Of a stretch of 64,000 bases of DNA, positions 11,145 through 21,251 are shown piece after piece. The stretch covers positions 1-64,000 of the forward strand of contig SMOI01000113.1 of assembly GCA_008000375.1 (NCBI GenBank), written 5' to 3'. The first letter of the stretch is position 1; each line of letters starts with the position of its first letter. Made by a program: the position numbers and the translations under genes. Under the pieces are notes generated by a model. It was not told where the DNA came from and made no database searches. It saw only the letters and a program-made list of their open reading frames with translations. This DNA comes from Poteriospumella lacustris. Its lineage: Eukaryota; Sar; Chrysophyceae; Chromulinales; Dinobryaceae.

Positions 11145-12656
11145 TTAGATGATGCCGGGGATAATCTTGTATGGAACCTTGGTGCAGTACTGCTCCCAAT
11201 ACTTTCCGTACTTATCCCCGCATCGCTTGTCATCGCGCCAGGCACGGTCGACCAAAAGAATGGTCAAGTACACCGGGTAGAAGTACGGCAACGGGTGCAC
11301 GAACAACGCGGGTACGCACCAAAAGAACGATGCCAAGATTTCAGGCACGTAGTGGAAGTGGCGCGCCAGACCCCACCAGCCGCTGGCCAACAACAACGAA
11401 GAGCGCTCCTCGCCATCGGAAGTTGTGTACTTGGCAACGATGTAGTCGGGCTCGCGACCCCACACCTTGCACTTCGCGTTGGTTGCGCGGAACTCCTGGC
11501 GTTGGCTGCACACAAATACAAAGCATGACAATGACAATGAGAGACGATTAGCACATCATTCATAAACACAAGTGACATAGGCACTTACCGATCGCACTCG
11601 TAGTTCACGTAGACAGAATAGATACCAGCGAACAAAAAGAACCCGGCCAAAGGCAAGGACAAATCCACGGGATGGTTCGTCAAGTAGTAAGTGTGCATCG
11701 TGTACATGGATGGCACCCATACACAGCATCCCCAGCACAGATAGTAGCCTGCACGGTCATGCTGAATGTCCATCGTGCAGAAATAGCCAGTTTCCCACAA
11801 GAAGAACTTGGCAACATACACGGTCTGGACAGCAACCGAGACGAACATGGAAGACGTGACATAACCCAGATCATCGTATTGCTTCATGGCGTAGCAAAGA
11901 ATACCGACTTGCCAGAACATCATTCCAAATCTGCAGTTCGTGAATTGCTTGATGTCGAAGCCGAACACGCGAGGATAGAGCTCAGTGCCCCAGAAGTAGT
12001 CAACGATGAAATCACCGTTGGTGCCGCTGTCCTTGGTGGAGGGAAAGTTCAAACCCTTGATCGTCAAGAACAGGCACAAACCAAGAGCAAAGACGTTCAT
12101 GGAAGACAAGAAGTCGCCCATGTGGTCATAAACCTCGGCAGGATTCCAGTATCCACTGATCTTCAATGCGAACAAGGCAACAATGGTGATCAGGTAACTT
12201 TGGAATCCGTTGGCAATGTACACTGGAACATGGCCAGTGGCAGTGACGGAGGCCTTGAAGATCTTTCCGGGCACAAAGCGCATCAAAAACAGTTCGAAAG
12301 CCATGTACGCCAAAATTCTCTTCCAAACATATGGGTTGAAAGGATTCGCGAAAATCTTCTGTCCGAACGAAACAACGCCTTCATCGCGAATCAGGTCATA
12401 CACACGGAACAAGTTTCCGTCCAAATGCTGGCAGGTGTACCAAAACGTCAAGCAAAACGCTGGGCAAACCACCATGAGAAACAAAGAGCCCAAGGCACGG
12501 TTGCCAAACAACCCTCCAGAGCCCCACGATGTCTTGTCTTGACTCATGATGGATACGTTGATGGTCTCCACCGAAGGCAAATATCGTTGTGTCTACGATG
12601 CCGATATCGTCCAAAGATACCAATGGACTCCGGGCGGTTTGAATGAAGCCAACTTC
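11134..12656. repeat. Inverted repeat 2, right arm (core)
   Basis: Reverse complement of 9251-10773. Beyond 12656 homology to the left arm resumes after an extra segment of about 22 bp and continues, diverged, to about 12789. Confidence 0.95.
11145..12547 (-). CDS. DHCR7: 7-dehydrocholesterol reductase-type sterol reductase, copy B
   Basis: Exons 11589-12547 and 11145-11505 mirror copy A and encode the same 439-residue protein. The 83-bp intron (11506-11588) is base-for-base identical to that of copy A, so no silent changes separate the genes. The 5' flank differs from copy A by substitutions and a small insertion, so the copies could be expressed differently. Function is as for copy A: reduction of the sterol B-ring double bond at the ER. 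Whether both copies are transcribed cannot be judged from sequence. Confidence 0.9.
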
Positions 12657-12876
12657 GGAAAGCACATGCTGTCAGCAGCAAAGAAGCTGCAACCGCCACT
12701 CACTGCTGCTGGTCAGCAGACGACGACATGTACCGACGGACAGCTGCGACAAGGCCAAGAAGTCATTTGTCATTTGTCGTCATATGCGGACGTCATGCTA
12801 TTGGCACAGGAATATAAACACGAGACGGGAGCTAAAGTACTTCCTACGAGACGTAATTATGTTTTGGTTAAACATC
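12548..12876. other. Gap between DHCR7 copy B and the CRT-like gene
   Basis: These 330 bp contain the promoter of DHCR7 copy B (partly homologous to that of copy A) and the 3' UTR of the CRT-like gene, which is read in the same direction. I see no further gene. Confidence 0.5.
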
Positions 12877-14697
12877 TTACACCTTATTGTCAGCATTGCT
12901 GGTCGGTCGAGTCTTGAGACTTGACAAGAGAATACCATTGCCACTATTATCGCGATTGGTTGGGTTACCACCTCGCACTGCACCCATATGCAACTCACGG
13001 TTTGAATAGCTGCCACCGATACTCATGGACATATTGCTTGTGTTACTGGTTTGGTAACCTGATGTAGCACGAAACGAAGCTTTGCGCTGAGACTGAGACA
13101 GCATCATAGGCGAATAACCAATCGAATTGTAGTTGCCAGTACTGCCATTGGGTGATGGTATCGGAATGTCCGCATTCAAGGCGGGGCGGCGACCAGGACC
13201 CATGGAGATATGGGGAGACGGTGGAACACCAATTTTGGCAAGAAACGTGCTTCGGATTTGCTGTGGTGAGCGGAACAAGAGCTGAGTTTGTTCTTTCTCC
13301 ACACGAGATTCAACCAAAGATTGCAAGTACTCCATTTGATTGATACCCAAGAACTTCAACTGCTTTTCTTGGGCCTTTTTCGCAATTGCGCGAGCACGTT
13401 TTGCTTCAATAGCTCTGGCAGCAGTGATATTGGGGGTGGTTGTATATACCGTTGTTGCCGTCTCTTCGCTGCGGAAAACAGCAGAAATTCCTCCGTGACG
13501 GTATCGCTCGTACAAACTGAGCATCTCCTTGCTGAAGCGATAAACAACCAGTCCGGACATAATTACCGCAAGGCCAATAATATCCCAGAAGCGCAAGGGC
13601 TGGTGACCAGGCATAAAGTCCATCGAAAACGCCACGTTACTCAAGGGCACAATCACAGTGCTGGCCATCCACATGATGTTCGCTGATCCCAACTTCAAAA
13701 TAACCACAATCAAGAAGTTGAATACCACATTAAAGAAGAGATAGATTGTGACGAACAGAGGTGCGGTGCTGCAATCGTCAAGCGGCAAATTGTTGGGGTT
13801 ATTGTCTTCGGTGATTGAGTTGATCCCCAACCAACACTTCATACCGTCCACCATATTCGGCCAAATTTCGGATAAAGGTAAGTTTTGTACCTGAGCTGTT
13901 GGGAAACACAAGGGAATAGCGATAAGGAACTGGAAAATGGCCACCCATCCGTTCAAATAGACGATGTCGATTTCTGTTTCTCCTAAAGCCTTCTCTTTGT
14001 AAACCGACGACAAGCACATCGGTACACAACTCACAATCAACACAAGCAACCATATCAATTGAGTCGTCGAGTCTGGAACTGGTGCATCAGATACCGCGGA
14101 CGGATCAACGGCATTTGCATCTGAGGACAAAAAATTGGGGATCAAAACTACAACAATACCGAAGAGTACAATCGACGCCCCAACGTATTGTGCCTTCGTG
14201 TAGGTGGCTTGTAAGGCGTAACGAGAGATAACCATGGATATCGGAATAGCAGATTGTTGGACTAAAACAATCATAGACGCATTTGTGATATAATTCACGG
14301 CAAATGTTTGCATAATGCCGGCAATTGAATCGTACGCGCCCATCACAGCGAACTTGTACTTGGGGATATCCTGTTGCTCTTTTGTGATCCAATTACTGCC
14401 ACTGGCAATAACAGGGATAATATATGCAAAGCAAATCGGAATATAGACCAAAATCATCACCATGTTGAGAAACAGGGGATAATTGTGCATCGGATATGTT
14501 TGTAAACGTCCAAAAATGCGATTTCCAAGTTGAAACACGAGCATCAACAAGAAAGCAATGATTAAAGTTGTTCCTTTCTTTTCTTCGTCGTCATCTTCTT
14601 CAGTGGATGGGGCTTGCTTCGCTGCTTCCTCGATCTTGGTATTGTACGTTTGAAGAAGCGATTTCCGCTCTTCTTCTGACGTTGGTTTCTTCGACAT
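12877..14697 (-). CDS. CRT-like (chloroquine-resistance-transporter-like) membrane transporter
   Basis: A single exon encodes 606 residues from ATG 14697; the frame upstream has only a TTG. After an acidic cytosolic N-terminus (~40 residues, EEDDDEEKK) come about ten hydrophobic helices to about residue 390. They include the family-typical stretch AYDSIAGIMQTFAVNYI and the following IVLVQQSAIPISMVISRY. This matches the CRT-like branch of the drug/metabolite transporter superfamily. In plants and protists these proteins sit in plastid, vacuolar or lysosomal membranes and carry small solutes such as peptides or thiols. The substrate here is unknown. The C-terminal ~215 residues are a long hydrophilic Ser/Asn-rich tail, much longer than in typical family members. 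It shares a divergent promoter region with GNL3 copy A. Confidence 0.85.
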   Translation of the reverse strand: MSKKPTSEEERKSLLQTYNTKIEEAAKQAPSTEEDDDEEKKGTTLIIAFLLMLVFQLGNRIFGRLQTYPMHNYPLFLNMVMILVYIPICFAYIIPVIASGSNWITKEQQDIPKYKFAVMGAYDSIAGIMQTFAVNYITNASMIVLVQQSAIPISMVISRYALQATYTKAQYVGASIVLFGIVVVLIPNFLSSDANAVDPSAVSDAPVPDSTTQLIWLLVLIVSCVPMCLSSVYKEKALGETEIDIVYLNGWVAIFQFLIAIPLCFPTAQVQNLPLSEIWPNMVDGMKCWLGINSITEDNNPNNLPLDDCSTAPLFVTIYLFFNVVFNFLIVVILKLGSANIMWMASTVIVPLSNVAFSMDFMPGHQPLRFWDIIGLAVIMSGLVVYRFSKEMLSLYERYRHGGISAVFRSEETATTVYTTTPNITAARAIEAKRARAIAKKAQEKQLKFLGINQMEYLQSLVESRVEKEQTQLLFRSPQQIRSTFLAKIGVPPSPHISMGPGRRPALNADIPIPSPNGSTGNYNSIGYSPMMLSQSQRKASFRATSGYQTSNTSNMSMSIGGSYSNRELHMGAVRGGNPTNRDNSGNGILLSSLKTRPTSNADNKV

Positions 14698-15034
14698 CCC
14701 TTCCTCCAAGCGAAAGCGAAATCAACTGAGTGCGAATAAGCAGATGACTACACAACCATCAATATTCAGTGTGCGATGGTATAAAGATATGATGATCTCT
14801 GCTCTGGCCGTCCAAGTTTCAATCTTCGAAGAGAAGAGAGAGCCGAGTGGTCGTTGCGGTCGGTTTTGAATCGCAGCTTCCCCAGATAAAATCAGACTCT
14901 GGATTTCTCCATCCCAGCGCAGCCAGCCATTTTCGTTTCCTGTCCCACGTCAAGTTGCAACATTAGGCTACTATCTGTCGCTATCTTCGTTCACATCTTG
15001 GTTTATACTTGCGACATTCCGGTAGTTGATCAAT
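14698..15034. promoter_or_regulatory. Divergent promoter region between CRT-like and GNL3 copy A
   Basis: 337 bp separate the two opposite start codons. The 65 bp next to GNL3 (from about 14970) are identical to the upstream bases of GNL3 copy B. Left of that the sequence is unrelated. No specific motif could be assigned. Confidence 0.5.
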
Positions 15035-16712
15035 ATGGTGCCCAAAAAGAGAAAGTCCAAGCGTGTCACGCTCCAGCAAAAATACAAAATCAAACAGCGT
15101 GTGAAGGATCACAACAAGAAGGTCAAGAAAGGTGCTTTATCCAACGGCCAGACTCGTGTGAAGCAGAAGCGAACAGAGAATCGTATCCCCAATGCTTGGC
15201 CTTACAAGGAAGATCTGCTGAAGGAGATTCAGGTGGCCAAGGAGCGCATGGAAGACGCCAAGCTCCGCCAGCGCGAGAAGCGACAAGAAGAAATCGTAAG
15301 TGCCTTGTCAACGACGCCTGCCTTGACGAACAGTTCTAAATGCGTTGTGTCTGTGGAATGATCAGGCTCGTCGACGTGGACTTTTGAAGGACAAAGAAGA
15401 AGATGACGCGATGGACGAGGACGATGAAGATGACGATTCGGAGGAGCACAGCGGCTCCGAGTCTGACAGCGACGAAGAGGATGACGAGGGAAATGCCCTG
15501 GGACAAAACTCGCGCCGCGCATATCTCAAGACGCTGCGTAAGGTGGTGGATAAAGCTGATGTTATTTTGCACGTGCTGGATGCCCGCGACCCCATGGGCA
15601 CGCGCAGCAAGGCGATTGAGGAGATGGTGGCCACGCACATGAACAAGCGCATTGTGTTTGTGTTGAACAAGTCTGACTTGGTCCCGAAAGAAATCTTGCA
15701 GCAGTGGGTGGCCTATCTGCGCCGAATTCACCCCACGGTCCTGTTCAAAAGCAATACTCAACAGCAGCGTGACAACTTGAGCCGCGACACTGGCAAAGTG
15801 AGCAAGTCCGACGATGTGGGCGATACCAGCCATGCGGTTGGTGCAGAGGAAATCATTCAGCTCCTGAAGAACTATGCCCGCAATGGTAACGCCTCATCCA
15901 GCGGATCGCATTCCATCATCAGCGTGGGAGTCGTTGGATTCCCTAACGTCGGAAAGTCGTCGTTCATCAACTCGCTCCTACGCCGTCGTGTTGTCAGCGT
16001 GAGCTCCACGCCCGGTCATACCAAGGCTCTCCAAGAGGTAAGCACTCGTGCATTCGTCTGTTACTGTCAACGGAATGGAGAGTAATTGACTTGTCGATGT
16101 TGTTAAGGTGATCTTGGACAAGCATATTCGACTCATCGACTCGCCCGGTGTCGTGTTTTCGTCTGTCCACGAGGAAGCCGACAGCACCGACCCCATGGCG
16201 GCGGGTGGAAACTTGCTGCGCAACTGCGTCAGCATCGACGAGATTTCGAATTACTTGCCGGTCGTGGAAGCCTTGCTGCATCGAGTAACAGGCCCGTACT
16301 TGATGCAGTTATACAGCATCCCTCGCTTTCCTGACCATGACGCGATGGCCTTCCTGTCAGCAGTGGCGAAAGCCCAAGGCAAGCTGAAGAAAGGCGGCGT
16401 GCCTCTCGTGGATGCCGCCGCGAAGACCGTCTTGCACGACTGGAACACCGGCAAGATTCGGTACTTCACGCAGCCTCCCGAGCTGCCGGCTGAAGAGCTG
16501 GCAGCGGAGGCGGAAATGGCCGAAGTGCGCAAGACCGACACGCAGTTGCTGACTACCATGTCAGAAGGCATCAACTGGGACACGTGGGGCAAGAACGGGG
16601 CGAGCACGGAGAACAAGGACGAAGCACCAGCGGCGGAGGCCAAGGTTGCAGGCAAGAAGACGAAGAAGTCCAAGAAGGCAGCGAGCAGCGGCAAGACTGT
16701 CGCGTTTGCTGC
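14970..16712. repeat. Inverted repeat 3, left arm
   Basis: About 1743 bp form the reverse complement of 17104-18846. Both introns are base-for-base identical between arms. Identity stops seven codons before the end of the GNL3 reading frame, inside coding sequence, and at 14969 upstream. The spacer to the other arm is about 390 bp. Confidence 0.95.
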
Positions 16713-16728
16713 AATGGACACGGATTAA
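15035..16728 (+). CDS. GNL3: Nucleostemin/NUG1-type ribosome-assembly GTPase, copy A
   Basis: Three exons (15035-15295, 15366-16037, 16108-16728) encode 517 residues. The Lys/Arg-rich first ~85 residues match the GNL3 N-terminal basic domain used for nucleolar targeting. An acidic Asp/Glu/Ser run follows (about 98-130). The GTPase motifs are in circularly permuted order, the hallmark of the YlqF/YawG family: DARDP (about 159-163), NKSDLVP (about 188), GFPNVGKSS (about 278-286), STPGHTK (about 301) and DSPGVV (about 321). Relatives (yeast Nug1, human GNL3/GNL3L) act in 60S subunit assembly in the nucleolus. The tail is Lys-rich. An identical protein is encoded at 17088-18781. Confidence 0.92.
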
Positions 16729-17087
16729 TCATGTGCAAATCGAGTTGGGACAGGTCTGGAAACTACTGTGTAAAAATCAAGTTGCTTTTCAGGGTATAGT
16801 AAACTATGTAACTATAGCTTTCTACAATTCTTCGATTCGATTACTGTTGCTTTGTTGACTCTCGTTTCTGTTTCCGTATCGATCTGTATTAGCAGATAAA
16901 CTAAAAGTGTTTGATGACACACTGGCTTCACCTTAGTGCCATCATCAAAATGCGATGGACTTTACGGGCATGAAAGTACAACAACAAGGATCGAGGAGAG
17001 TGAAGAGGAAATACTTAAAGGCTTGATTCGCTTTTAGTCGTTATACAAATGTTTCCAAGACCTAATTCCCACCCTACCCACATTGAC
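16729..17087. other. Spacer between the two GNL3 copies
   Basis: 359 bp of unique, AT-leaning sequence lie between the two convergent stop codons. They must serve as 3' UTR and terminator for both copies. No gene was found. Confidence 0.6.
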
Positions 17088-18781
17088 CTAGTCAGTGTCC
17101 ATCGCAGCAAACGCGACAGTCTTGCCGCTGCTCGCTGCCTTCTTGGACTTCTTCGTCTTCTTGCCTGCAACCTTGGCCTCCGCCGCTGGTGCTTCGTCCT
17201 TGTTCTCCGTGCTCGCCCCGTTCTTGCCCCACGTGTCCCAGTTGATGCCTTCTGACATGGTAGTCAGCAACTGCGTGTCGGTCTTGCGCACTTCGGCCAT
17301 TTCCGCCTCCGCTGCCAGCTCTTCAGCCGGCAGCTCGGGAGGCTGCGTGAAGTACCGAATCTTGCCGGTGTTCCAGTCGTGCAAGACGGTCTTCGCGGCG
17401 GCATCCACGAGAGGCACGCCGCCTTTCTTCAGCTTGCCTTGGGCTTTCGCCACTGCTGACAGGAAGGCCATCGCGTCATGGTCAGGAAAGCGAGGGATGC
17501 TGTATAACTGCATCAAGTACGGGCCTGTTACTCGATGCAGCAAGGCTTCCACGACCGGCAAGTAATTCGAAATCTCGTCGATGCTGACGCAGTTGCGCAG
17601 CAAGTTTCCACCCGCCGCCATGGGGTCGGTGCTGTCGGCTTCCTCGTGGACAGACGAAAACACGACACCGGGCGAGTCGATGAGTCGAATATGCTTGTCC
17701 AAGATCACCTTAACAACATCGACAAGTCAATTACTCTCCATTCCGTTGACAGTAACAGACGAATGCACGAGTGCTTACCTCTTGGAGAGCCTTGGTATGA
17801 CCGGGCGTGGAGCTCACGCTGACAACACGACGGCGTAGGAGCGAGTTGATGAACGACGACTTTCCGACGTTAGGGAATCCAACGACTCCCACGCTGATGA
17901 TGGAATGCGATCCGCTGGATGAGGCGTTACCATTGCGGGCATAGTTCTTCAGGAGCTGAATGATTTCCTCTGCACCAACCGCATGGCTGGTATCGCCCAC
18001 ATCGTCGGACTTGCTCACTTTGCCAGTGTCGCGGCTCAAGTTGTCACGCTGCTGTTGAGTATTGCTTTTGAACAGGACCGTGGGGTGAATTCGGCGCAGA
18101 TAGGCCACCCACTGCTGCAAGATTTCTTTCGGGACCAAGTCAGACTTGTTCAACACAAACACAATGCGCTTGTTCATGTGCGTGGCCACCATCTCCTCAA
18201 TCGCCTTGCTGCGCGTGCCCATGGGGTCGCGGGCATCCAGCACGTGCAAAATAACATCAGCTTTATCCACCACCTTACGCAGCGTCTTGAGATATGCGCG
18301 GCGCGAGTTTTGTCCCAGGGCATTTCCCTCGTCATCCTCTTCGTCGCTGTCAGACTCGGAGCCGCTGTGCTCCTCCGAATCGTCATCTTCATCGTCCTCG
18401 TCCATCGCGTCATCTTCTTCTTTGTCCTTCAAAAGTCCACGTCGACGAGCCTGATCATTCCACAGACACAACGCATTTAGAACTGTTCGTCAAGGCAGGC
18501 GTCGTTGACAAGGCACTTACGATTTCTTCTTGTCGCTTCTCGCGCTGGCGGAGCTTGGCGTCTTCCATGCGCTCCTTGGCCACCTGAATCTCCTTCAGCA
18601 GATCTTCCTTGTAAGGCCAAGCATTGGGGATACGATTCTCTGTTCGCTTCTGCTTCACACGAGTCTGGCCGTTGGATAAAGCACCTTTCTTGACCTTCTT
18701 GTTGTGATCCTTCACACGCTGTTTGATTTTGTATTTTTGCTGGAGCGTGACACGCTTGGACTTTCTCTTTTTGGGCACCAT
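17088..18781 (-). CDS. GNL3: Nucleostemin/NUG1-type ribosome-assembly GTPase, copy B
   Basis: Exons 18521-18781, 17779-18450 and 17088-17708 mirror copy A and give the same 517-residue permuted GTPase. Both introns are identical to those of copy A. The last seven codons are the exception. They encode the same AAMDTD and stop but with three silent differences and a different stop codon (TAG here, TAA in copy A). The 3' UTR is unrelated. Copy B is therefore a true, older duplicate under protein-level constraint, not a read-back of copy A. Confidence 0.92.
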
Positions 18782-18846
18782 ATTGATCAACTACCGGAAT
18801 GTCGCAAGTATAAACCAAGATGTGAACGAAGATAGCGACAGATAGT
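17104..18846. repeat. Inverted repeat 3, right arm
   Basis: Reverse complement of 14970-16712. It ends abruptly at 18846 on the promoter side and fades through silent differences on the 3' side. Confidence 0.95.
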
Positions 18847-19214
18847 CGCCAAATAATGCAAGCTTGTCACTGGACGACGAAGTGCAAGTCCTGCAATGGC
18901 TGGCTCTGCAGCAGGCCTACCTAACACTTCCCAGAAAGTGGATATCTATGAAAATGCCTCTTGACACAAAACACACTCCGCTGGGAACGCGTAGAACCGA
19001 CAAACAGAGCTTTGGTGAGCGGTGGTCTCAAGGATTTGAGGTTGGATCTTGCTACAAGTTTCTCGGCTTTGTCGTTGTTCTCGTCTTCTCTCTCGAACTT
19101 TGGTCGATGTGAATCGAGTTTGCTTTGACCGACTCATTAACATATCATTCCTGTGTTGCATATCAGTTTGTTCTCTTCTTTTGGAAAGGCCTTTGTGGCA
19201 GTGGTTGTTCAAAC
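18782..19214. promoter_or_regulatory. Divergent promoter region between GNL3 copy B and CNOT3
   Basis: 433 bp lie between opposite start codons. The first 65 bp belong to inverted repeat 3; the rest is unique. Pyrimidine-rich stretches precede the CNOT3 start. Confidence 0.45.
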
Positions 19215-21251
19215 ATGGCCGCCACACGGAAATTGCAGACCGAAATTCAGCAATGTATGAAGAAGGTCGATGAGGGTGTGGAGATTTTCAATGAAATTTG
19301 GGAGAAGGTCTACACAGCTGATACACAATCACTAAAAGAAAAATTCGAATCAGATTTGAAAAAGGAGATCAAGAAACTTCAGCGGCTTCGTGATCAAATC
19401 AAAACTTGGATTAGTAGCAATGAAATCAAGGATAAGAGTCAACTACTTGAAGCACGAAAGACCATCGAGGGCAAAATGGAGCAATTTAAGATTTGCGAGC
19501 GTGACACGAAAACGAAGGCGTATTCCAAAGAAGGTTTGGCCCGTGATGCCCGGTTAGACCCCAAAGAGGCTTTGCGGGAAGAAAAGCGCAATTGGTTGAA
19601 CGATTGTTTGGATCGCCTGCACGATTTGAACAATACTGTCGAAGCTGACAAGGAGAAGCTTTCAAATGCTAAAGGCAAAGCAAAAAATAAGGACGAATTG
19701 GGTCGGTTGGAGAATCGTCTTCAAAAGCAAAAGTGGCACATGGCCAAAATTGAATTGATCATCAAATTAATCGACAATGAGGAACTGGAGCCCACATTGA
19801 TCGACAGTATCAAGGACAGCGTCGAATACTATCTTGAAACTGCACCTGATGATGACGGTGAACTTGGAGTGGAGCATGAGTTTGATATCTACGAGGACTT
19901 GGATTTGGATTCGTACAACGTGGCGCCAGTGACGGTTGATATTGGCTCTCGTCACGCAACGAATGCTTCGCAAGACGATGAGCATCCAAATCCTTCTGCC
20001 CCGCCGTCTGCACCGGTCTCCACCCCTCCTGTTGTGAATGCTGCTCCAAATGGCTCTGCTACTGTCGCGGTGACTTCCAACACAACAACAATCATCGAGC
20101 ACAAGGCAGCTCCCAAGAATGCAGCTCCTGCCGCGGAGAAGGCTGTTGAGAAATCGGAGAAAGCCCCATTGGCCCAAATCGTCAAGGGTGGAGCTAAAGG
20201 AGCAGCTGCAGCTGCTACAGAGAAGACGGAACCTTCAGCTCCTCCGGGAATTGCCAAGGCTGCTGTAGCCAAAGAGGAGCCCACCGAAACCAAGAAGGAG
20301 CGAGGTTCAGGGAAGGAGTCTAAGGCTGCAGCTGCGTCCGCCAATGCTTCTGCACCGGCCAATGGCAACGCACCAGCAAACGCAGCCAAGGTTCCTGCTG
20401 CTGCTCTCTTGAAGGGAAGCCCCCCAACTGCGACGCAAACGGCGCCAGTTGCGGTCGCCAATGAATCCAAGCCACTTCCCGCACCTGGATTAGCGCCTCC
20501 TGCCGCCACTGCAACTCCTGCAGCCGCTGCAACTCCCGCACCATCAGCTGCTCCCAAAGTCCCTGCTTCTTCGGTTGCAGCTGCAACACCAAGTGCTCCG
20601 CCCGCAACTGCTGCCGCTCCCGTGCCTGCTGCTCCGCCTGCTCTTGGCCCGCCTGCTCTCGGCCCGCCAGCTTCCGTTTCCCCATTGGTACCACCGGCGC
20701 TTGGTATTCCTACCACGGCGGCTGCTCCAGTGGCTCCTCCTTCACTCACCGCGCCTGCACCTGCAACCGCAGCTCCAACGGCGGCCCCGGTAGTTGCACC
20801 AAATCCTCTTACTCTTTTGACACCCGAACAGCAACAAGCATTGCTCATGTTGAAGCAGTCAGCATCACTGATGCCGGAAGAGTTTCAGTACATCCCTCGG
20901 CACCCGAATCCTTCCAGCCACCCTTTGTTCCCATCCACTCCCATTTGCACCAACAATGCGGAGTACACTGCCTTGTTTGAGAAGCTTCCATTGGATACTA
21001 TGTTTTTCTCCTTCTACTTCCAGCAAAACACGTTCCAACAAACTTTGGCGGCGAAGCGATTGAAAAAGAATTCTTGGCGTTACCATAAGAAGTATGTGAC
21101 ATGGTTCCAGCGTCACTCTGAACCCAAGGTGGCGACGCAAGAATTTGAAGAAGGAACTTACCTGTACTTCGACTACGATGCGGGATGGAGCCAAAGGATA
21201 AAGTCGGACTTCAAGTTCGAGTACGGATTTTTGGAGGATGAGCTGAACTAA
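19215..21251 (+). CDS. CNOT3: CCR4-NOT complex subunit 3 (NOT3/NOT5 family)
   Basis: A single exon encodes 678 residues. ATG 19215 starts the conserved N-terminus (AATRKLQTEIQQC); the open frame extends upstream but lacks the family sequence. Residues ~1-230 form the Not3 N-terminal coiled-coil domain with near-invariant blocks DLKKEIKKLQRLRDQIKTW and KTKAYSKEGL. Residues ~260-550 are a low-complexity Ala/Pro-rich linker. The last ~125 residues are the NOT2/3/5 (NOT-box) domain, including the FFSFYFQQNTFQQ-LAAKRLKK region and an aromatic-rich end. In CCR4-NOT this subunit joins NOT1 and NOT2 in the module that directs mRNA deadenylation and translational repression. The length is close to the usual 600-750. 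Confidence 0.96.
   Translation: MAATRKLQTEIQQCMKKVDEGVEIFNEIWEKVYTADTQSLKEKFESDLKKEIKKLQRLRDQIKTWISSNEIKDKSQLLEARKTIEGKMEQFKICERDTKTKAYSKEGLARDARLDPKEALREEKRNWLNDCLDRLHDLNNTVEADKEKLSNAKGKAKNKDELGRLENRLQKQKWHMAKIELIIKLIDNEELEPTLIDSIKDSVEYYLETAPDDDGELGVEHEFDIYEDLDLDSYNVAPVTVDIGSRHATNASQDDEHPNPSAPPSAPVSTPPVVNAAPNGSATVAVTSNTTTIIEHKAAPKNAAPAAEKAVEKSEKAPLAQIVKGGAKGAAAAATEKTEPSAPPGIAKAAVAKEEPTETKKERGSGKESKAAAASANASAPANGNAPANAAKVPAAALLKGSPPTATQTAPVAVANESKPLPAPGLAPPAATATPAAAATPAPSAAPKVPASSVAAATPSAPPATAAAPVPAAPPALGPPALGPPASVSPLVPPALGIPTTAAAPVAPPSLTAPAPATAAPTAAPVVAPNPLTLLTPEQQQALLMLKQSASLMPEEFQYIPRHPNPSSHPLFPSTPICTNNAEYTALFEKLPLDTMFFSFYFQQNTFQQTLAAKRLKKNSWRYHKKYVTWFQRHSEPKVATQEFEEGTYLYFDYDAGWSQRIKSDFKFEYGFLEDELN

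Noticed and set aside
10852-11148. Possible small gene (98 codons) in the spacer between the DHCR7 copies
   Set aside because: It runs into the 3' end of copy B, has no similarity I recognise, and lies where both 3' UTRs must be.
1-18846. Palindromes as pure assembly artefacts
   Set aside because: A folded or duplicated contig would give identical arms with abrupt ends. Here pair 3 has silent differences inside coding sequence and pair 2 has diverged, alignable promoters. Not fully excluded for pair 1, of which only 77 bp of the left arm are visible.
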